Position numbers and translations under genes: made by a program. Shown here in pieces: positions 26,162-34,158 of a DNA stretch of 64,000 bases. Source of the DNA: Aliidiomarina sp047920995 (lineage in GTDB: Bacteria; Pseudomonadota; Gammaproteobacteria; Enterobacterales; Alteromonadaceae). The notes below the pieces were generated by a model, which did not search any database, was not told where the DNA came from, and saw nothing but the letters and a program-made list of their open reading frames with translations. Numbering within the stretch: the stretch's first letter is position 1; each line of letters starts with the position of its first letter. The stretch spans positions 7,951 through 71,950 of the forward strand of contig NZ_JBLRWZ010000010.1 in NCBI RefSeq assembly GCF_047920995.1, written 5' to 3'.

Positions 26162-27775
26162 ATGGCGATTGAAATCAAAGTACCAGAATTACCGGAATCC
26201 GTAGCAGACGGCACCATCGCAACTTGGCACGTTAAAGAGGGCGATAAAGTTAGCCGCGATCAAAACCTGGTTGATATTGAAACCGACAAAGTTGTTTTGG
26301 AAGTTGTAGCCGAGGCTGATGGCGTAATCGGTAAGATTGATGCTGATGAAGGTGCAACAGTAAAAAGCAAAGAAGTAATCGGCAGCATTGAAGAAGGCGA
26401 CGCAAGTGCAGATTCTGCTGATGATTCTTCGCAAGACGACGATAAATCAGAGAAAAAAGAAGAATCTTCATCTGCAGAGAAAGAAGAGAAGAAATCTGCA
26501 GACAAAGATGATTCTGCAGGCAAAGATAACGCAGAAGAGAGCGATGATGCTGACAAAGCAGATGCTAGCGGTGAAGAAATTGAAGTGAAGGTACCAGAGT
26601 TACCTGAATCAGTTTCAGAAGCCACTATTGCAACATGGCATGTGAAAGCTGGCGATAAAGTGAGCCGCGATCAGAATCTAGTAGACATTGAAACTGACAA
26701 AGTAGTACTAGAAGTGGTTGCAGAAGCAGACGGCGAACTTAGCGAAATTATTCATGATGAAGGCGCTAATGTGAGCGCTAAAGAAGTGATTGGTAAGATC
26801 GTGAAAGGTGCTAGTGGCAGCAAACCAGCGCCAAAAGCTGAAAGCTCGGATAAAGAAGCCAGTGATTCTGACAAAGATGCCGATGCAGTAAGCCCTTCAG
26901 TGCGTAGATTACTTGCCGAACACGATATCAAAGCAAGCGATGTGAAAGGCTCAGGCAAAGATGGCCGGATAACTAAAGAAGATGTAGAGAAGCACGTGAA
27001 ATCATCTACTGAGAAGAAATCTGAAAGCAAATCTGCAAGCGGATCTGCAAGCAAGCCTGCTGCGGTAAGCGGCGATCGCACCCAGAAACGGGTACCGATG
27101 ACGCGCTTGCGCAAAACTATCGCGAAACGTTTACTGGAAGCGAAAAACTCTACGGCAATGCTAACTACGTTTAACGAAGTAAACATGAAACCAATCATGG
27201 ACATCCGGAAAACGTATCAGAAAGAGTTTGAAGAGCGCCATGGCATTCGTTTGGGCTTTATGTCGTTTTACGTTAAAGCTGTAGTTGAAGCACTGAAACG
27301 CTTCCCAGAAGTGAATGCATCGATTGATGGTGAAGATATCGTTTATCACAACTACTTCGATGTAAGCATTGCTGTATCAACGCCGCGCGGCTTGGTTACG
27401 CCAGTATTACGTGATTGCGATAAATTGAGCTTGGCGGAAATTGAGGCTGGCATCAAAGAGCTAGCAATCAAAGGCCGTGATGGCAAATTAACAATGGACG
27501 AAATGCAAGGTGGTAACTTCACCATCACCAATGGTGGTGTGTTTGGTTCTCTCCTTTCAACTCCTATCTTGAACCCGCCGCAAAGCGCTATTTTGGGAAT
27601 GCACAAAATCCAAGATCGGCCAATGGCGGTGGATGGCAAGGTAGAAATTCTGCCTATGATGTATCTGGCGATGTCTTACGATCACAGAATCATTGATGGC
27701 AAAGAATCGGTAGGCTTCTTGGTTACCGTGAAAAACCTGCTGGAAGATCCGCAACGTTTGTTGTTGGATATCTAA
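26162..27775 (+). CDS. sucB: 2-oxoglutarate dehydrogenase E2 with two lipoyl domains
   Basis: SucB is the dihydrolipoyl succinyltransferase core. At 537 residues it is much longer than the E. coli protein (about 405) because it carries two lipoyl domains: residues 3-78 with lipoyl Lys43, and 140-215 with Lys180. Both contain VDIETDKVVLEVVAEAD and are nearly identical around it. They are joined by a strongly charged Asp/Glu/Lys/Ser linker (about 80-137) rather than the usual Ala/Pro hinge. A peripheral-subunit-binding domain follows (about 245-276), then the catalytic domain with His508 and Asp512 in SYDHRIIDG. Confidence 0.95.
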   Translation: MAIEIKVPELPESVADGTIATWHVKEGDKVSRDQNLVDIETDKVVLEVVAEADGVIGKIDADEGATVKSKEVIGSIEEGDASADSADDSSQDDDKSEKKEESSSAEKEEKKSADKDDSAGKDNAEESDDADKADASGEEIEVKVPELPESVSEATIATWHVKAGDKVSRDQNLVDIETDKVVLEVVAEADGELSEIIHDEGANVSAKEVIGKIVKGASGSKPAPKAESSDKEASDSDKDADAVSPSVRRLLAEHDIKASDVKGSGKDGRITKEDVEKHVKSSTEKKSESKSASGSASKPAAVSGDRTQKRVPMTRLRKTIAKRLLEAKNSTAMLTTFNEVNMKPIMDIRKTYQKEFEERHGIRLGFMSFYVKAVVEALKRFPEVNASIDGEDIVYHNYFDVSIAVSTPRGLVTPVLRDCDKLSLAEIEAGIKELAIKGRDGKLTMDEMQGGNFTITNGGVFGSLLSTPILNPPQSAILGMHKIQDRPMAVDGKVEILPMMYLAMSYDHRIIDGKESVGFLVTVKNLLEDPQRLLLDI

Positions 27776-27782
27776 AGCTTCT

Positions 27783-27882
27783 CAGCGGCGGCCAATTTAG
27801 TGCTGCCGCTGTCATTTTGCGCGAGATAAACGTATAATCCCGCGCGAATATTCGGGTAAGCAGCCTCGGCTGCTTTCGTTTT
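27783..27882 (+). promoter_or_regulatory. sucB-sucC intergenic region: two hairpins around a -10 element
   Basis: CAGCGGC (27783-27789) pairs with GCCGCTG (27805-27811) just after sucB. TATAAT at 27833-27838 is a perfect -10 without a good -35. A second hairpin, AAGCAGCC/GGCTGCTT (27858-27875), is followed by an interrupted T tract (TTTCGTTTT). This could be a weak terminator or attenuator plus a promoter for sucCD. Whether the second hairpin stops or only stabilises the transcript is unclear. Confidence 0.4.
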
Positions 27883-27906
27883 GAATGAACAAACGGAATA
27901 AGCATC

Positions 27907-29076
27907 ATGAATTTGCATGAGTATCAAGCAAAACAGCTTTTCAGAGAGTTTGGATTACCAGTATCTGATGGATACGCGGTAGACACTGCTGATGAAGCCG
28001 TAGAAGCAGCCAAGAAAATTGGCGGCGACAAGTGGGTAGTGAAATGTCAGGTTCACGCTGGTGGCCGCGGTAAAGCGGGCGGTGTGAAACTTGTATCATC
28101 ACTTGATGAAGTTCGTGCTTTCGCAGATAACTGGGTTGGCAAAAACTTAGTTACTTATCAAACAGATGCGAATGGTCAGCCAGTAGCGAAAATCTTGGTT
28201 GAAAGCCTCACCGATATCGACAAAGAGCTTTATCTTGGTGCAGTAGTAGACCGTGCAACGCGTAAAATTGTTTTCATGGCCTCTACAGAAGGCGGCGTGG
28301 AAATTGAAACGGTTGCTGAAGAAACGCCAGAGAAAATTCTGAAAGCGATTATCGACCCAACGGTTGGTGCACAGCCTTATCAAGGCCGCGATTTAGGATT
28401 CCAACTAGGCCTGAACCCAGAGCAAGTGAAGCAATTCACTAAAATCTTCCTGGGCTTGGCAAAAATGTTTGAACAGTATGATTTTGCGCTATTAGAAATC
28501 AACCCATTGGTAATTACCGATGAAGGCAACTTGCATTGCCTAGATGGCAAAATCAATATCGATAGCAATGCGATTTATCGCCAGCCAAAAATCAAAGAAA
28601 TGCACGATCCTTCGCAAGAAGATGCGCGCGAAGCGCATGCTGCAAAATTTGAACTGAACTATGTTGCGCTTGATGGCAACATTGGTTGCATGGTAAACGG
28701 TGCTGGCCTAGCAATGGGTACCATGGATATCGTTAAGCTAAGCGGTGGCGAGCCTGCTAACTTCCTAGATGTTGGTGGCGGAGCTACAAAAGAGCGCGTT
28801 TCTGAAGCATTCAAGATCATTTTATCTGATAAGAGTGTGAAAGCCGTATTTGTGAACATCTTCGGTGGTATCGTGCGTTGCGATATGATCGCTGAAGGTA
28901 TCATTGGTGCTGTTGAAGAAGTTGGCGTTAAAGTACCAGTTGTTGTGCGCCTTGAAGGTAACAACGCTGAACTTGGTACGCAAAAGCTAGCGGAAAGCGG
29001 TTTGAACATTGAAGCTGCTACCAGCTTATCTGACGCAGCTCAGAAAGTTGTAGCTGCAGCAGCTGGAGGTCAATAA
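27907..29076 (+). CDS. sucC: Succinyl-CoA synthetase beta subunit
   Basis: SucC is the ATP-grasp, nucleotide-binding subunit of succinyl-CoA synthetase, which makes ATP or GTP from succinyl-CoA. The 389 residues begin MNLHEYQAKQLFREFGLPV, a family hallmark, and include KCQVHAGGRGKAGGVK (nucleotide binding) and VNIFGGIVRCDMIAEGI. It overlaps sucD by one base (TAATG), implying coupled translation of the two subunits. Confidence 0.96.
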   Translation: MNLHEYQAKQLFREFGLPVSDGYAVDTADEAVEAAKKIGGDKWVVKCQVHAGGRGKAGGVKLVSSLDEVRAFADNWVGKNLVTYQTDANGQPVAKILVESLTDIDKELYLGAVVDRATRKIVFMASTEGGVEIETVAEETPEKILKAIIDPTVGAQPYQGRDLGFQLGLNPEQVKQFTKIFLGLAKMFEQYDFALLEINPLVITDEGNLHCLDGKINIDSNAIYRQPKIKEMHDPSQEDAREAHAAKFELNYVALDGNIGCMVNGAGLAMGTMDIVKLSGGEPANFLDVGGGATKERVSEAFKIILSDKSVKAVFVNIFGGIVRCDMIAEGIIGAVEEVGVKVPVVVRLEGNNAELGTQKLAESGLNIEAATSLSDAAQKVVAAAAGGQ

Positions 29077-29948
29077 TGAGCATCCTGATTAATAAAGACA
29101 CCAAAGTAATCTGTCAGGGTTTCACTGGCGGCCAAGGCACGTTCCACTCAGAGCAAGCAATTGCTTACGGAACGAAAATGGTTGGCGGCGTAACTCCAGG
29201 TAAAGGTGGCCAAACGCACCTAGGTTTACCTGTATTTAACACCGTTAAAGAAGCGGTAGCGCAAACCGGTGCAACTGCATCAGTTATCTACGTACCAGCT
29301 CCTTTCTGTAAAGATTCAATCATTGAAGCTGCTGATGCAGGTATTGAACTGATTGTATGTATTACCGAAGGCATTCCAACTATTGATATGCTGTACGTGA
29401 AAGAATACCTAACGCACAAAGGCGTTCGCATGATCGGCCCGAACTGCCCAGGTGTTATCACGCCAGGCGAATGTAAGATTGGTATTATGCCAGGCCACAT
29501 TCATAAGCCAGGTAAAGTAGGTATCGTTTCACGTTCTGGTACTCTTACTTACGAAGCAGTGAAGCAAACTACAGATGAAGGCTTTGGCCAATCAAGCTGT
29601 GTTGGTATTGGTGGAGATCCAATTCCTGGTTCTAACTTTATCGATATTCTCGAGATGTTCGAAAAAGATCCAGCTACTGAAGCCATCGTAATGATCGGTG
29701 AAATTGGTGGTACTGCTGAAGAAGAAGCAGCGGAATACATTAAAGCGAATGTAACCAAGCCTGTGGTTTCTTACATTGCTGGTGTTACTGCTCCTCCAGG
29801 TAAGCGCATGGGCCATGCTGGTGCGATTATTTCTGGCGGTAAAGGTACTGCAGACGAGAAATTCGCAGCACTTGAAGCTGCTGGTGTTAAAACTGTGCGT
29901 AGCCTTGCCGATATTGGTAAAGCATTGCGCGAAAAAACAGGTTGGTAA
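29076..29948 (+). CDS. sucD: Succinyl-CoA synthetase alpha subunit
   Basis: SucD carries the CoA-binding Rossmann domain (GFTGGQGTFHSEQAI near residues 15-29) and the histidine phosphorylated in catalysis, in GHAGAIISGGKGTADEK near 246. The 290-residue length matches E. coli (289). It is the last gene of the TCA block and is followed by a strong two-way terminator. Confidence 0.96.
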   Translation: MSILINKDTKVICQGFTGGQGTFHSEQAIAYGTKMVGGVTPGKGGQTHLGLPVFNTVKEAVAQTGATASVIYVPAPFCKDSIIEAADAGIELIVCITEGIPTIDMLYVKEYLTHKGVRMIGPNCPGVITPGECKIGIMPGHIHKPGKVGIVSRSGTLTYEAVKQTTDEGFGQSSCVGIGGDPIPGSNFIDILEMFEKDPATEAIVMIGEIGGTAEEEAAEYIKANVTKPVVSYIAGVTAPPGKRMGHAGAIISGGKGTADEKFAALEAAGVKTVRSLADIGKALREKTGW

Positions 29949-29986
29949 TTCGTTTTTCTAGCGAACCCAATAACTTTGCCAAGGTA

Positions 29987-30030
29987 CACCCATAAAAAAA
30001 CGCTGCATGAGCAGCGTTTTTTTATGGGTG
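29987..30030. terminator. Long bidirectional terminator between sucD and the LysR gene
   Basis: Two perfect 20-base arms (29987-30006 and 30011-30030) enclose ATGA. The core is CGCTGC/GCAGCG, flanked by runs of seven A and seven T, so it works in both directions. The outer six base pairs (CACCCA/TGGGTG) extend it well beyond a normal terminator stem. Confidence 0.92.
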
Positions 30031-30072
30031 CTCTGGGCACGGCGGAGCTGTAGTTGTTATTTTTGCTTAGTA

Positions 30073-31005
30073 TTACTCGGTAGATATTTCGATAACGGTT
30101 TGCAAATTTTTCAGTAGCCAAGTTAATGCAGGATCATTTTCATACGCTGCGTGCCAATATACCTGCAAGCGCGTTGCTGGCACGGCGATGGGCATTGGCC
30201 AACTACGCAGAGAATATTGCGTAACCAAGCGCTGCGCGATACGTGCAGGTAACGTAAGTAACGCTCCGGTGGCAGTTACTAGTTGTGCTGCAGTTTGGTA
30301 ACTTTGCACCCGCGCGAGTATGTGCCGCTCTACACCCAATTCCCGTAGCAACATATCTTCAAGCACAGAGCCGCGTGCGCGGGTAGACACCGCTAGGTGA
30401 GAGCTTGCTAAATAGCGTTCACGAGTAAGTTGCTGTTGCTCGTTGGCTCGGCTTAGTACGGCAAATGGTTCTTGTAAAAAGGGCTGTTGCTGAATGGGGC
30501 TGCTCATAGCCATTGCTACATCAATCACCACATCGGCTTTGCGATTCAACAGATAATCACTAATTTGTGTATGCGGCACGGCAATGCTTTCCAGCTTGGC
30601 CTGCGGTGCTGCCTGCTGCAACCGTTTATAAATACGCGGAAACAGCTCGGCCTCTAACGCTTCGGGCATACCTATTCGAAAGGTACGTTGGGTTGTTGTA
30701 GGGCTGAAATTACGGCCTCGGCTTACTAACCCTTGCATGCGCGCTAACACTTCATTGAGTTCTGGTACCAATTTTTCACATAAGGCTGTTGGCTGTTGAT
30801 AGCGCCCGTTGCGCACGAATAGCTGATCATCGAAGGTATCACGCAAGCGCCGTAAGGCATGGCTAATAGCGGAGGGGGTGAGTGCAAGCTCTGCTGCAGC
30901 ACGCCCTAACTGCCGTTCACGATAAATTGCTACTAATACCCGCAAAAGGTTGAGATCAACCTTGCTATGGTTTGCAGTATGCTGATTAGAATGAATTTTA
31001 TTCAT
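30073..31005 (-). CDS. LysR-family transcriptional regulator
   Basis: This is a DNA-binding regulator of 310 residues. The N-terminal winged helix-turn-helix (about 15-75) contains LNLLRVLVAIYRERQLGRAA and LTPSAISHALRRLRD. The rest is a periplasmic-binding-protein-like effector domain. It diverges from the acyl-CoA dehydrogenase cluster across 80 bp, the usual layout for a LysR protein controlling the neighbouring operon. Effector is unknown; by context it might be an acyl-CoA or hydroxy acid. It converges on the TCA block. Confidence 0.92.
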   Translation of the reverse strand: MNKIHSNQHTANHSKVDLNLLRVLVAIYRERQLGRAAAELALTPSAISHALRRLRDTFDDQLFVRNGRYQQPTALCEKLVPELNEVLARMQGLVSRGRNFSPTTTQRTFRIGMPEALEAELFPRIYKRLQQAAPQAKLESIAVPHTQISDYLLNRKADVVIDVAMAMSSPIQQQPFLQEPFAVLSRANEQQQLTRERYLASSHLAVSTRARGSVLEDMLLRELGVERHILARVQSYQTAAQLVTATGALLTLPARIAQRLVTQYSLRSWPMPIAVPATRLQVYWHAAYENDPALTWLLKNLQTVIEISTE

Positions 31006-31041
31006 GTTATACCTTTAATAACTTTCACTTCATTCATGTTA
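31000..31041. promoter_or_regulatory. Direct repeat, probable LysR operator in the divergent region
   Basis: ATTCATGTTA occurs twice, at 31000-31009 and 31032-31041, exactly 32 bp apart (three helical turns). The first copy covers the start codon of the LysR gene and the second lies 45 bp before the dehydrogenase start. This placement fits autoregulation plus control of the divergent operon. Confidence 0.45.
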
Positions 31042-31085
31042 AGAAACTTCGTAGGATGTAGCCACTATTATTTTGGAGAATTGCC

Positions 31086-32303
31086 ATGTTTGGATTATCA
31101 GAAAATGCTCAACAGTATTTAGGTCGTGTAAAAGCCTTCATGGCTGAACATGTGTATCCGGTGGAAGCGGAGATATTGGCTGAAATTAACAGTAAGCACG
31201 CGCATGGCAACTGGCGTGAATGGCAGGTACCCGAGCAACTCGCGAACTTAAAAAAACAGGCCCAAGCGGCAGGCTTATGGAATCTATTTTTGCCGGATGC
31301 CCGCTTAGGGCAGGGGTTATCAACCAGTGAGTACGCTCCATTAGCAGAACAAATGGGGCGCAGTATTATTGCGCCAGAGATCTTTAATTGTAATGCGCCT
31401 GATACCGGCAATATGGAAGTGCTTTACCATTACGGTTCCGATGCGCAGAAGAAAGAATGGTTAGAACCGTTACTGCGTGGGGAAATTCGTTCGGTGTTTG
31501 GCATGACCGAGCCACAAGTTGCGTCTTCGGATGCCACCAATATGGAAACACGGATTATTGCTGATGGTGATGATGTAGTAATTACGGGCCGTAAATGGTG
31601 GAGTACTGGGCTTGGCCACCCGAACGCGAAAGTGGCGATTGTAATGGGGTTAACTGATCCTGATGCGGATAAACATCAACGCCATTCTATGGTTTTGGTG
31701 CCACTAGATGCCGAAGGCGTTACCATTGAACGCATGCTACCGGTATTTGGGGATTACGATGCGCCTTATGGCCATGGGGAAGTAAGCTTTAATGGCGTAA
31801 GAGTGCCAAAAGGGAACGTAATTGGTAAGCTGGGAGCTGGTTTCGCTATTGCCCAAGGCCGTTTAGGGCCAGGTAGAATTCACCATTGTATGCGCGCATT
31901 AGGCGCAGCGGAGCGCTCATTAGAAATGATGATTAACCGTGCTATGCACCGTGTAGCATTTGGTAAACCATTGTTGCAATTAGGCGACAACGCCACGCGG
32001 ATTGCCAAACATCGTATGGCAATTGATCAAGCACGCCTGTATACCATGTACACGGCATCAGTAATTGATCATCAAGGTGTGCGCGCTGCCGCCAGTGAAA
32101 TTGCGGGTATTAAAGCGGTAGTGCCTACGGTGCTGCAAAACGTAGTGGATGATGCTATTCAAGTGCATGGTGGTGGTGGCTTAAGCCATGATTATGTACT
32201 TACCGGGTTTTATGCCATGGCACGAGCGCTGCGCTTAGCGGATGGGCCCGATGAAGTTCACCAAGCCATGGTGTTACGCCAAGAAATGAAGAAATATCGA
32301 TAG
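31086..32303 (+). CDS. ACAD11-type acyl-CoA dehydrogenase
   Basis: This is an FAD-dependent acyl-CoA dehydrogenase family protein of 405 residues. Segments FGMTEPQVASSDATN (from about 140), GRKWWSTG with Lys170, GRLGPGRIHHCMR (258-270) and ALRLADGPDEVH near 385 match, from memory, the dehydrogenase half of mammalian ACAD10/ACAD11 more closely than short- or medium-chain beta-oxidation enzymes. The next gene encodes the kinase-like half of the same mammalian proteins. This points to 4-hydroxyacyl-CoA substrates. The start has TTGGAG 6 nt upstream. Confidence 0.88.
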   Translation: MFGLSENAQQYLGRVKAFMAEHVYPVEAEILAEINSKHAHGNWREWQVPEQLANLKKQAQAAGLWNLFLPDARLGQGLSTSEYAPLAEQMGRSIIAPEIFNCNAPDTGNMEVLYHYGSDAQKKEWLEPLLRGEIRSVFGMTEPQVASSDATNMETRIIADGDDVVITGRKWWSTGLGHPNAKVAIVMGLTDPDADKHQRHSMVLVPLDAEGVTIERMLPVFGDYDAPYGHGEVSFNGVRVPKGNVIGKLGAGFAIAQGRLGPGRIHHCMRALGAAERSLEMMINRAMHRVAFGKPLLQLGDNATRIAKHRMAIDQARLYTMYTASVIDHQGVRAAASEIAGIKAVVPTVLQNVVDDAIQVHGGGGLSHDYVLTGFYAMARALRLADGPDEVHQAMVLRQEMKKYR

Positions 32304-32311
32304 GAATCGTG

Positions 32312-33385
32312 ATGAGCACTACAAATCAAGTAATAGACCAAGGTGTTGCCGTTCGCGAACAAGAGCAATTTGATGTGGCTACGGTAACCCAATGGTTGCA
32401 GAATAAACTACCTGAATTAAATGATACGCCAACCTTAACGCAATTCCCGGGTGGTGCATCAAATTGGACCTACCGGCTTGAATACAACACTGCAGACCTA
32501 ATATTGCGTCGTCCTCCGGCGGGAACGAAGGCAAAATCGGCACACAATATGCAGCGTGAACACGATATTCAGCTGATGTTGAAGAAGTATTACCCGGTAG
32601 TTCCAAAGATGGTTGGCTATTGTGCCGATGAATCACTGATTGGTAGTGATTTTTATGTAATGGAACGGGTGCCTGGCATTATTCCCCGGAAAAATATGCC
32701 CCGAGGCGTTGAGCTTTCCGAGCAACAGGTGCGTGAGCTCTGTACCAACATGCTCGATCAACTGATTGCTCTGCATAAGGTTGATTACCGCATGGCCGGT
32801 TTAGATACCATTGGCAAGGGTGAAGGCTATATTGATCGGCAGGTAAAAGGCTGGTGCGACCGCTATCGACGTGCAAAAACTTGGAATGTGCCATCCGGTA
32901 AGAAGATTATGCAATGGTTAGAGGCGAATAAGCCTGCGCGGGAAATGCTCTGCATTACCCACAATGATTTTCGCTTCGATAACTTGGTGTTGAACCCAGA
33001 TAACCCCACAGAAATATTGGCGGTGCTGGATTGGGAACTTGCTACCATTGGTGATCCGCTCGTAGAGCTAGGCAATATGCTCGCATACTGGGTGCAGGCT
33101 GATGATGATCGGGTGGCGAAAGCAACTCGGCGACAGCCTACGCATCTAAAAGGAATGCTAACGCGGGATGAAGTAATTGCGTATTATTGCGAGAAAATGG
33201 GTTTTGATGATGTAGATATGCGCTTCTACCAAGTGTTTGGCTTGTTCCGTTTATCGGTGATTGCGCAGCAAATTTATTATCGCTACTACCATAAACAAAC
33301 GCGCAACCCAGCGTTCAAAAACTTTTGGTTTGTGGTGCATTACTTACACCGCCGTTGCCGCAAATTAATGCGAGCAAGTGCGTAA
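32312..33385 (+). CDS. APH-type phosphotransferase, ACAD10/11 kinase-domain homologue
   Basis: This cytoplasmic kinase of 357 residues has the aminoglycoside-phosphotransferase fold. A Gly-rich segment FPGGASNWTYRL lies near residue 45, the catalytic loop HNDFRFDN at 217-224 (His-Asn-Asp in place of the commoner His-Gly-Asp) and the metal-binding LDWELATIGDP from 239. It begins 8 bp after the dehydrogenase stop, with AGGA 6 nt before the ATG. Antibiotic resistance is unlikely given context; phosphorylation of a hydroxyacyl-CoA, as by LvaA or ACAD11, is the better guess. Confidence 0.85.
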   Translation: MSTTNQVIDQGVAVREQEQFDVATVTQWLQNKLPELNDTPTLTQFPGGASNWTYRLEYNTADLILRRPPAGTKAKSAHNMQREHDIQLMLKKYYPVVPKMVGYCADESLIGSDFYVMERVPGIIPRKNMPRGVELSEQQVRELCTNMLDQLIALHKVDYRMAGLDTIGKGEGYIDRQVKGWCDRYRRAKTWNVPSGKKIMQWLEANKPAREMLCITHNDFRFDNLVLNPDNPTEILAVLDWELATIGDPLVELGNMLAYWVQADDDRVAKATRRQPTHLKGMLTRDEVIAYYCEKMGFDDVDMRFYQVFGLFRLSVIAQQIYYRYYHKQTRNPAFKNFWFVVHYLHRRCRKLMRASA

Positions 33386-34077
33386 TGGCTATTGTTACGC
33401 TAGTGCGCCATGGGCAAGCTTCGTTTGGGGCTGCTGATTATGATCAACTTTCACCTTTAGGAGTTCAGCAGCTCGAGCACTTGGGTTCTTTGTTGCGCGC
33501 ACAAGAGGAACAATTTGATGTGCTATTACGCGGTAGTTTGCGTCGCCATGAACAGAGTGCCGCCGCATTTCTAAATGGCTATCAAAAGCCGCTCACGCTG
33601 CAGGAACAACCGCATTGGAATGAGTTTGACCATCGTGCAGTAATGCATGCGCTTGCCCATGAAGAGCCGCAGTTGCGTGAGTTATTCGCCGCTGATGGTA
33701 AGCCAGAGGTGAGTGAGCAAGAGGTATTGGCATTATTTATGCGGGCGGTACAGCGCTGGCAATCAGGTGCATGTGATGCCGATTACGTAGAGCCTTGGCC
33801 AGCATTTGTGGCTCGTGTAGAAGAAGCTTGGCAGAAGCTGCATTCGCTTGCCGAGCATAAACGCATTTTGGTGATTACATCTGGCGGCCCGATTGCGATA
33901 TCAACTATGGGTAGTTTGGGGATGCCGGCTGAACAAATGATGTCGATAAACCAGCATTTGGTGAATTCAGGTATCAGCCGTTTTCGCTGGCAGCCTGAGC
34001 AACCACGGCAACTGATTAGCTTGAATGAGCATGCCCACGTAACGGGGCGCTATAAACATTTACTGAGCTATCGTTAG
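33385..34077 (+). CDS. Histidine phosphatase (phosphoglycerate-mutase superfamily)
   Basis: This protein of 230 residues has the catalytic LVRHGQASFG motif (His9) at the N-terminus and a second histidine-phosphatase region around VITSGGPIAIS. The ATG at 33385 overlaps the kinase stop by one base (TAATG), so the two are translationally coupled. Most members are phosphatases rather than true mutases. Placed after a kinase and an ACAD11-like dehydrogenase, it may remove or edit phospho-intermediates, but the substrate is not shown by sequence. Confidence 0.85.
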   Translation: MAIVTLVRHGQASFGAADYDQLSPLGVQQLEHLGSLLRAQEEQFDVLLRGSLRRHEQSAAAFLNGYQKPLTLQEQPHWNEFDHRAVMHALAHEEPQLRELFAADGKPEVSEQEVLALFMRAVQRWQSGACDADYVEPWPAFVARVEEAWQKLHSLAEHKRILVITSGGPIAISTMGSLGMPAEQMMSINQHLVNSGISRFRWQPEQPRQLISLNEHAHVTGRYKHLLSYR

Positions 34078-34158
34078 ATAGTGAGCCTGCTTGTATCCTG
34101 TGCAACATTAGCAGAGGAGTAGTGAGGCGGAATCGATTACTAGTAAAAAGGAATAATG

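Noticed and set aside
26260..26625. 121-codon minus-strand frame, Ser-rich, opposite the sucB linker
   Set aside because: It mirrors the Asp/Glu/Lys/Ser repeat codons of the SucB linker and has no start signal or similarity of its own.
32312..33385. Aminoglycoside resistance gene
   Set aside because: The APH fold is present, but motifs and context match ACAD10/11-type kinases in a catabolic cluster rather than resistance enzymes.
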